In this document: in pieces, positions 14,701-19,452 of the stretch
Numbering within the stretch: position 1 is the stretch's first letter
Layout of the letters: each line of letters begins with the position of its first letter
Assembly (NCBI GenBank): GCA_028693885.1
Contig: JAQUUM010000008.1
Span: forward strand, 1 to 19,452
Direction of reading: 5' to 3'
Source of the DNA: Bacilli bacterium
Lineage (GTDB): Bacteria; Bacillota_I; Bacilli_A; ML615J-28; CAG-698
Length of the DNA stretch: 19,452 nucleotides
The notes under the pieces: model-generated
Seen by the model: only the letters and a program-made list of their open reading frames with translations
Database searches by the model: none
Told to the model about the DNA's origin: nothing
Position numbers and translations under genes: made by a program

Positions 14701-16002
14701 ATGAAAAGAAAAATATATCAAAAATTAGTAGAATGGAAAAATTATAAGGATAGAAAACCGTTAATCTTACAAGGGGCTAGACAAGTTGGTAAAACCTATA
14801 TAGCAAATATTTTTGGCGATAAAGAATATACTAATGTAGCATACTGTAATTTTGAACAAGAACAATTATTGAGTAGTTTGTTTAAAGACTTAAGACCTAA
14901 AAATATAGTTGCTAAACTTTCTAATTATTTAAAAAAAGAGATTATTCCTCATCAAACATTAATAATTTTTGATGAGATTCAAGCATGTCCTGAAGCTTTA
15001 AATTCATTAAAGTATTTTAATGAGACTGATAATGACTATCATATTATAGCTTTAGGTTCTTTATTAGGTGTTTCGGTTCATCGGGAAAACTTTTCTTTTC
15101 CAGTTGGTAAAATTCAATTTTTAGAAATGTATGCGATGGACTTCGAAGAATATTTGATGGCAAAAGAAGAAGAGTTTCTAATAGATAAAATTAGAGAGTG
15201 TTATGAATCAAATAGTCCTTTAGAAACATTACTACATGAAAAAGCCTTTAATCTATATAAAGAATATTTGTTAGTAGGTGGAATGCCTGAAGTTGTTGAA
15301 ATGTATTTTAAGACTAATAATTATATTTTGTCAAGAAATAAGCAAGAAGCGATTTTGCTTGCATATAGAAACGATATGGGGAAATATAATAAAGAAAGTG
15401 AAATACCAAAAACTCAAATTGTTTATAAAAATATTAGTACTCAATTAGCAAAAGAAAATAAAAAATTTCAATATAATCTATTGAAAAAAGGAGGGAGGGC
15501 GGCTGAATTTGAGAATGCTATAGAATGGTTATGTCTTTCTGGAATTGCTAATCAACTTTATAGAATTGAACAAATAAAGTTACCTCTTAATGCTTATAGG
15601 TCTTTAGCTGATTTTAAATTTTTTATGAATGATGTAGGTCTTTGTTGTGCATCTCAAAATATTTTGTTTGATGATGTTTATTATGAAAACCAATTAATTA
15701 ATGATTTTAAAGGTGGATTAACTGAAAACTATGTTAATAGCCAAATGATTTCTAATAATTTTAAATTGTTTTATTGGACTAGTAAAAATCAAGCTGAAAT
15801 AGATTTTATTGCTAGAATAGGAAAAGACATCATTCCTATTGAAGTAAAATCAAATGAAAACATCAGATCTAAAAGTCTAATAGTTTATAAAGAAAAGTAC
15901 AATCCAAAATATTCTATTAGAATATCAAAAAGAAATTTTGGATTTGAAAAAGATATAAAGTCAATACCTTTATATGCTGTATTTTGTATAGAAGATAATT
16001 AA
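14701..16002 (+). CDS. AAA_14 ATPase with C-terminal DUF4143 domain, copy 1
   Basis: 433 residues from the ATG at 14701. An in-frame GTG at 14689 is rejected because it touches the TATAAT box and because GAGGTG (14691-14696) is placed correctly for 14701. The N-terminal ATPase domain shows GARQVGKT (25-32, Walker A), LIIFDE (87-92, Walker B) and ALGS (117-120, sensor). The C-terminal DUF4143 part ends with AEID (365-368) and IPIEVKS (379-384), the E-x-D...E-x-K pattern of a PD-(D/E)XK-like nuclease fold. Such proteins are common and occur in multiple copies in many bacteria, but their function is poorly known; NTP-dependent DNA or defence functions are suspected. Its upstream repeats resemble those of the gene at 16184. 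No clear terminator follows. Confidence 0.9.
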   Translation: MKRKIYQKLVEWKNYKDRKPLILQGARQVGKTYIANIFGDKEYTNVAYCNFEQEQLLSSLFKDLRPKNIVAKLSNYLKKEIIPHQTLIIFDEIQACPEALNSLKYFNETDNDYHIIALGSLLGVSVHRENFSFPVGKIQFLEMYAMDFEEYLMAKEEEFLIDKIRECYESNSPLETLLHEKAFNLYKEYLLVGGMPEVVEMYFKTNNYILSRNKQEAILLAYRNDMGKYNKESEIPKTQIVYKNISTQLAKENKKFQYNLLKKGGRAAEFENAIEWLCLSGIANQLYRIEQIKLPLNAYRSLADFKFFMNDVGLCCASQNILFDDVYYENQLINDFKGGLTENYVNSQMISNNFKLFYWTSKNQAEIDFIARIGKDIIPIEVKSNENIRSKSLIVYKEKYNPKYSIRISKRNFGFEKDIKSIPLYAVFCIEDN

Positions 16003-16065
16003 AATAAATTTAAACAAAGTTAATTTTTGTGATACATTAGTTATTATAAGGATGTATCAAGATGT

Positions 16066-16128
16066 TTCCGCAAAAGTGGGAATGAAAGTTCCGCAAAAGT
16101 GGGAATGAAAGTTCCATAAAAATGGGAA
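16066..16128 (+). repeat. Three 23-bp tandem repeats upstream of the second DUF4143 ATPase gene
   Basis: TTCCGCAAAAGTGGGAA occurs at 16066-16082 and 16089-16105, and a variant TTCCATAAAAATGGGAA at 16112-16128, with an exact 23-base period. The last unit ends 5 bases before the -35 box of the ATPase promoter, the position of an operator or activator array. Confidence 0.85.
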
Positions 16129-16133
16129 TTCAT

Positions 16134-16162
16134 TTGACATATAAATAAAAAAAGAGTATTAT
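16134..16162 (+). promoter_or_regulatory. Promoter of the second DUF4143 ATPase gene
   Basis: Perfect TTGACA (16134-16139), 17 bases, TATTAT (16157-16162), 21 bases before the start codon. It lies directly after the triple repeat. Confidence 0.8.
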
Positions 16163-16183
16163 AAAGTTGTATAGGAGGATAAT

Positions 16184-17440
16184 ATGCAACGATATATTAA
16201 TAGATTAATAGAAAAAACAATTGAAACTGAACTAAATGCTTTAGGCTGTATTGCAATAGAAGGTCCTAAATGGTGTGGAAAATCTACAACCGGTGCAAGA
16301 TTTGCAAAAACAATTGTTAAATTGCAAAATCCTATAACATATAGACAGTATTTAGCCTATTCAACAACTAGTAAGGAAAATTTGTTGAAAGGTGATAAAC
16401 CGCTTATGTTTGATGAGTGGCAAAAAATTCCTGACATATGGGATTTTATTAGAACTGATATAGACGAAACTGGGCTTCCTAGACAATATATTTTAACGGG
16501 TTCAGCAAAACCAATTGAAGATCAAAAACGTCATAGCGGAACTGGTAGAATTTCAAAAATTGTTATGAGAACAATGAGTTTGTGGGAGTCTGGAGAATCT
16601 AGTGGCGAGGTATCACTTAGAAAATTATTTGCTAAAGAAGATTCTGTATTTGGAAAATCTAAATTGTCTTTTGATGAATTAGCATATGTAGTATGTAGAG
16701 GCGGATGGCCTGAAACAGTTTTAAGACAAGATCAATTCTCAACATTAGTGTCAGCCTATTTTAAATCTTTAACAACTGAAGATATTGTTGATGTTGATGG
16801 TATTAAAAGGAATCCACGTAGAGCTCAAGCAATTCTTAGAACTTATGCTAGGAATATATCTACATTTGCTACTAATAAAACTTTACAATCTGATGTAGCT
16901 GCAAATGATTCAACAATAGATATTAAGACATTTACATCTTATGTTACGGCATTTGAAAAATTATATGTAATAGAAAATGTAAAGGCTTGGTCACCTAGGT
17001 TAAGGTCAAAAACTACAATTAGAACTGCTGATAAAAGGCAGTTCATAGATCCTTCTATTGCAGCGATTGCTTTGGATGCAAAACCAAGTGATTTAGTAAA
17101 TGATTTAGAAACTTTTGGCTTTTTCTTTGAGTCTTTATGTCATAGAGATTTAAGAATTTATGCTCAGAGTATAGGTGGAGAACTATATCAATATAAAGAT
17201 GGTGATGGGTTAGAGGTTGATGCTATAATTCATTTGAGTGATGGAAGCTGGGGAGCAATTGAAGTCAAACTTGGGGGGAATGAGATTGATGATGCTGCTA
17301 GAAATTTAATTAAATTAAAAAATATAATTGACCCTAGTTTAAAAAAACCAAGTTTCCTAATGGTATTGACAGGAGCACCAACAGCATATAAAAGAGAAGA
17401 TGGTGTGGTAGTTGTTCCTATAGCGTGTTTGAAGGACTAA
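16184..17440 (+). CDS. AAA_14 ATPase with C-terminal DUF4143 domain, copy 2 (divergent)
   Basis: 418 residues with an excellent AGGAGG site (16173-16178). Walker A is GPKWCGKST (27-35), Walker B is LMFDEWQ (74-80) and the sensor is ILTGSAKP (103-110). The C-terminus carries LEVDAIIHL (343-351) and AIEVKLGG (358-365), again the E-x-D...E-x-K pattern of a PD-(D/E)XK-like fold. It belongs to a different branch from the 14701 gene: W and C sit inside its P-loop (PKWCGKS versus ARQVGKT), and there is little similarity outside the motifs. They are therefore not a recent duplication, although the upstream repeats are shared. The protein is soluble, without signal peptide. Role unknown; a DNA-linked, repeat-controlled function is inferred. 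Confidence 0.9.
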   Translation: MQRYINRLIEKTIETELNALGCIAIEGPKWCGKSTTGARFAKTIVKLQNPITYRQYLAYSTTSKENLLKGDKPLMFDEWQKIPDIWDFIRTDIDETGLPRQYILTGSAKPIEDQKRHSGTGRISKIVMRTMSLWESGESSGEVSLRKLFAKEDSVFGKSKLSFDELAYVVCRGGWPETVLRQDQFSTLVSAYFKSLTTEDIVDVDGIKRNPRRAQAILRTYARNISTFATNKTLQSDVAANDSTIDIKTFTSYVTAFEKLYVIENVKAWSPRLRSKTTIRTADKRQFIDPSIAAIALDAKPSDLVNDLETFGFFFESLCHRDLRIYAQSIGGELYQYKDGDGLEVDAIIHLSDGSWGAIEVKLGGNEIDDAARNLIKLKNIIDPSLKKPSFLMVLTGAPTAYKREDGVVVVPIACLKD

Positions 17441-17475
17441 TTAGTTAGTGTTAAAACAGTAAAAGTAAAAGTATT

Positions 17476-17503
17476 AAAGCAAGATGAAGATCTTGCTTTT
17501 AAC
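17476..17503 (+). terminator. Terminator after the second DUF4143 ATPase gene
   Basis: AAAGCAAGAT / ATCTTGCTTT, a perfect 10-bp stem with loop GAAG, followed by a short T run. Confidence 0.75.
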
Positions 17504-17523
17504 TTTAAAAATAAACTTTAAAA

Positions 17524-17546
17524 AATTATAGTGTTGTGCTATAATT
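17524..17546 (+). promoter_or_regulatory. Palindromic promoter of the nuclease-like/RuvB-like pair
   Basis: AATTATAG (17524-17531), 7 bases, CTATAATT (17539-17546) is a perfect 8+8 inverted repeat whose right arm contains an extended -10 (TGCTATAAT, 17537-17545). A weak -35, TTTAAA, lies at 17517-17522. A dimeric repressor bound here would cover the -10. A similar palindrome is at 10475-10494. Confidence 0.55.
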
Positions 17547-17598
17547 AGAGAAGTTATTGTGAAAAATTTTATAAAAAAGACTGAAAGGTATTCTATTA

Positions 17599-18228
17599 AT
17601 GAAGTGTTTATTTGCATTTGAAAATCTATTAGAATTCAAAAAAACTATTTTTAAACTTCAACTAGGATCAGTTGACTGGCAAATCCGTGATATGTCACTA
17701 GATGATAGAATTAAAAAAGTTGAAGGTTATCAATACTTTACTAACCTTAAAGAATATGCTATTAAACAAGGATTAGATGTTGATGATAAAGAAGTAATTT
17801 CTTGGCTTGATAGTATAAACATAATTTCTTCTTTAATTGAATCTTTAGATCATAAGCATATAGCTGAAACTAGTATTATTGCTGAATACCATATTCCTTA
17901 TACTACTAGTAGAATTGATTACATGTTATTAAATGGTAATAATATAATTATCATTGAATTTAGTTTTAAAAAAACTGGTGATAATGATAATTATCAATTT
18001 CATGAAAAAGTAACTCAATGTTCATCTTATAAAGAATCGTTAAGTAATATACTTAAAAAAAGAACTAAGATTTATACTCATACTTTTTTGATTCAAGCTG
18101 AATATAATAGTTATGGTAAAAAGCTAAGAAAAGATAATAATTTAAAAATTATGAATTTAAAAGATTATATTCTTAACTGTTTTTATAAAGAAAAATCAAG
18201 TGTTTATCAAGAAATAATAAACTTATAA
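17599..18228 (+). CDS. PD-(D/E)XK nuclease-like protein, first gene of a pair with a RuvB-like ATPase
   Basis: 209 residues, soluble, no signal peptide. Residues about 91-126 read IIAEYHIPYTTSRIDYMLL followed by IIIIEFSFKKT. This resembles the nuclease-like domain often found N-terminal to DUF2075 helicases (E-x-x-IP-x-T-x-RID...IELK). Candidate metal ligands are E95, D107 and E120. In the usual ELK the lysine is catalytic; here the position is serine (EFS), with K124 and K125 just after, so the enzyme may be inactive or use a shifted lysine. The following helix QCSSYKESL also fits. The ribosome site GAAAGG is fairly far from the ATG. The downstream RuvB-like gene starts 17 bases later, so both are likely one operon. 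The family match is moderate; the N-terminal 85 residues are unrecognised. Confidence 0.5.
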   Translation: MKCLFAFENLLEFKKTIFKLQLGSVDWQIRDMSLDDRIKKVEGYQYFTNLKEYAIKQGLDVDDKEVISWLDSINIISSLIESLDHKHIAETSIIAEYHIPYTTSRIDYMLLNGNNIIIIEFSFKKTGDNDNYQFHEKVTQCSSYKESLSNILKKRTKIYTHTFLIQAEYNSYGKKLRKDNNLKIMNLKDYILNCFYKEKSSVYQEIINL

Positions 18229-18245
18229 ATAAAGGAGATTAATAA

Positions 18246-19452
18246 ATGCCTTTAACAATAGAAAAAGAATATCTTAATACTAAAGATTTAATTGTTGAAG
18301 CAATTAAATCTATAAAATCTAAAGAAGAAAATAATGTTTTAAAACAACTGATGAGTATTGTTCAAAACTTAAATAATATTTTGTTTTCAAATATTCCTTC
18401 TAAATTAAAAAAAGAAGTAGGTAAAAGTATTACTTTATTTCTAGAAATAGATAAGCTTATTAAAGATAAAGGTATTTCAAGAAAACTAATTAAACCTTTA
18501 AAGAAAGAATATATAAGACTAGATAATCAATTAGAAACTTATAATAAATTTATAATTAAAAAACAAAAAAATAAAAAGATAAGTAAAAATTTATATTTAG
18601 ATGATAGAGATATTTTAAGACCAAAGAAATTGTCTGAGTTTGTAGGACAAACTCAAACAGTTAAATCTTTAAAAGAAGCAATCATTGCGGCTAAACAGCG
18701 TCATGATTCATTAGAACATATTATGGTTTATGGACCAGCAGGTCTTGGTAAAACCACTCTTGCTAAAGTAATCGCTAGTGAAATGAATGCTAATATTGTG
18801 ATAATGAATGGACCTGCTATTAAAGATGTTAATAGTTTTGTTCAAATAATATCTAACATAAATGAAGGCGATATTGTTTTTGTGGATGAAATCCACAGAA
18901 TCAATAAAGCTGCAGCAGAGGCGATTTATACCGCCTTAGAGAGCTATTCTATATCATACTTAAAGAAAGAAAACAAAGAAGTTATAAATGAGTTTGTAAA
19001 GCTACCTAAATTTACTTTGATTGGTGCAACCAATCATTTAGGGCTTTTAGAAAAACCATTTAGAGATCGTTTTTCTTTACAATATAAATTATCTCTTTGT
19101 TCAATAGAAGAATTAACTCAGCTAATAAGAAACAGTGCCACAAAGTTAAAAAATGCTAAAGGCGAGTTTGGTTTTGAAATAGAAGATAAAGCAATTGAGG
19201 CAATTGCTAAAAGAAGTAAAGGTGTACCTAGAATTGCTAATAAGTATTTAAAAGGAATTAGAGATAAAGCTCAAGTTTTAAAATCAATAACAATAACAGA
19301 GATTATTGTTGAGATGTATTTTAAGGAACATAAAATTGATGACTTAGGATTAGATGCAACTGATAGAGATATTTTAAATGTCTTGATAAATGATTATAAA
19401 GGAAGCCCAGTTGGCTTAGATACTATAGCAACAATGCTTGGTGAAAGCATTC
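18246..19452 (+). CDS. RuvB-like AAA+ ATPase with extra N-terminal domain (3' end outside window)
   Basis: Open from the ATG at 18246 to the window end, 402 codons. Residues 1-118 are a helical, lysine-rich extension without a recognised domain. From LRPKKLSEFVGQ (124-135) the sequence follows RuvB: GPAGLGKT (163-170), VFVDEIHRIN (211-220), a presensor hairpin (about 230-253), FTLIGATN (256-263), RDRF (273-276, arginine finger) and GVPRIAN (326-332). The winged helix starts around LGLDATDRDIL. RuvB drives Holliday-junction branch migration with RuvA. Departures from the canonical pattern are the 120-residue N-terminus, GPAG for GPPG, GATN for GATT, and a changed hairpin tip. The upstream gene is not ruvA. 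It is more likely a specialised paralogue than the housekeeping helicase. The AAAGGAG site (18231-18237) supports the start. Confidence 0.85.
   Translation, partial: MPLTIEKEYLNTKDLIVEAIKSIKSKEENNVLKQLMSIVQNLNNILFSNIPSKLKKEVGKSITLFLEIDKLIKDKGISRKLIKPLKKEYIRLDNQLETYNKFIIKKQKNKKISKNLYLDDRDILRPKKLSEFVGQTQTVKSLKEAIIAAKQRHDSLEHIMVYGPAGLGKTTLAKVIASEMNANIVIMNGPAIKDVNSFVQIISNINEGDIVFVDEIHRINKAAAEAIYTALESYSISYLKKENKEVINEFVKLPKFTLIGATNHLGLLEKPFRDRFSLQYKLSLCSIEELTQLIRNSATKLKNAKGEFGFEIEDKAIEAIAKRSKGVPRIANKYLKGIRDKAQVLKSITITEIIVEMYFKEHKIDDLGLDATDRDILNVLINDYKGSPVGLDTIATMLGESI

Noticed and set aside
16066..16128. CRISPR array
   Set aside because: Only three units of 23 bases with no variable spacers, directly beside a promoter, and no cas genes.
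17599..18228. The gene before the RuvB-like gene as ruvA
   Set aside because: The length is similar to RuvA, but there is no OB-fold or helix-hairpin-helix signature; the E...RID...IEF pattern points to a nuclease-like fold.
1..19452. Mycoplasma-type genetic code (TGA as Trp)
   Set aside because: At least two genes end in TGA at positions fitting their family length or a terminator, and Trp is encoded by TGG.

Overview
The window is AT-rich. Its genes have strong Shine-Dalgarno sites, and TGA is used as a stop (ends of the genes at 1738-2166 and 12819-13355) while TGG encodes Trp. Together with short intergenic hairpin terminators and many Lys/Asn/Ile-rich proteins, this suggests a low-GC Gram-positive or Mollicutes-like bacterium using the standard code, such as an Acholeplasma, Izemoplasma or Haloplasma relative. 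Taxonomy is inferred from composition only. All complete genes are on the + strand. The only minus-strand gene is a truncated CoA-disulfide reductase/NADH-oxidase-like gene at the left edge, probably the last housekeeping gene before an accessory region.

Left part (about 720-7800). A self-contained operon with consensus promoter, palindrome at the expected +1 and terminator encodes a HigB/RelE-type toxin, a HigA-type antitoxin with a long C-terminal extension, and a SecB-like chaperone. This is the layout of a toxin-antitoxin-chaperone (TAC) module. Next come a 915-residue PLD nuclease/SF2 helicase/DUF3427-type protein and an Mrr-type nuclease with two HRDC domains, together resembling a two-gene DNA-targeting defence cassette. 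A DUF885-type metallopeptidase lipoprotein follows.

Middle part (about 7850-13360). This is a diverged tandem duplication of about 2.7 kb. Each unit has a leader with hairpins, a lipoprotein built of bacterial Ig-like (BIg_2) modules and an Imm_5-like small protein. The leader, signal peptide and first 103 codons are identical in the two units. The downstream Ig modules are diverged and reordered (A-X-Y-D-B-C versus A-B-C-D-B-C), and the first Imm_5-like gene is truncated. This suggests modular surface-protein diversification.

Right part (about 13360-19452). It carries a NYN-domain RNase-like gene with a C-terminal OST-HTH/LOTUS-like region, whose ribosome binding site is preceded by a perfect 12-bp inverted repeat. 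Two different AAA_14/DUF4143-type ATPases follow, each preceded by related short repeats of the type TTCCGCAAAAGTGGGAA. Finally there is a pair made of a PD-(D/E)XK-like protein and a RuvB-like AAA+ ATPase with a 120-residue extra N-terminus, the latter cut by the window edge. No tRNA, rRNA, transposase, integrase or CRISPR array was seen.

Overall this looks like a defence/accessory island. The least conventional pieces are the TAC module, the shuffled lipoprotein array, the iteron-flanked ATPases and the nuclease-like/RuvB-like pair.
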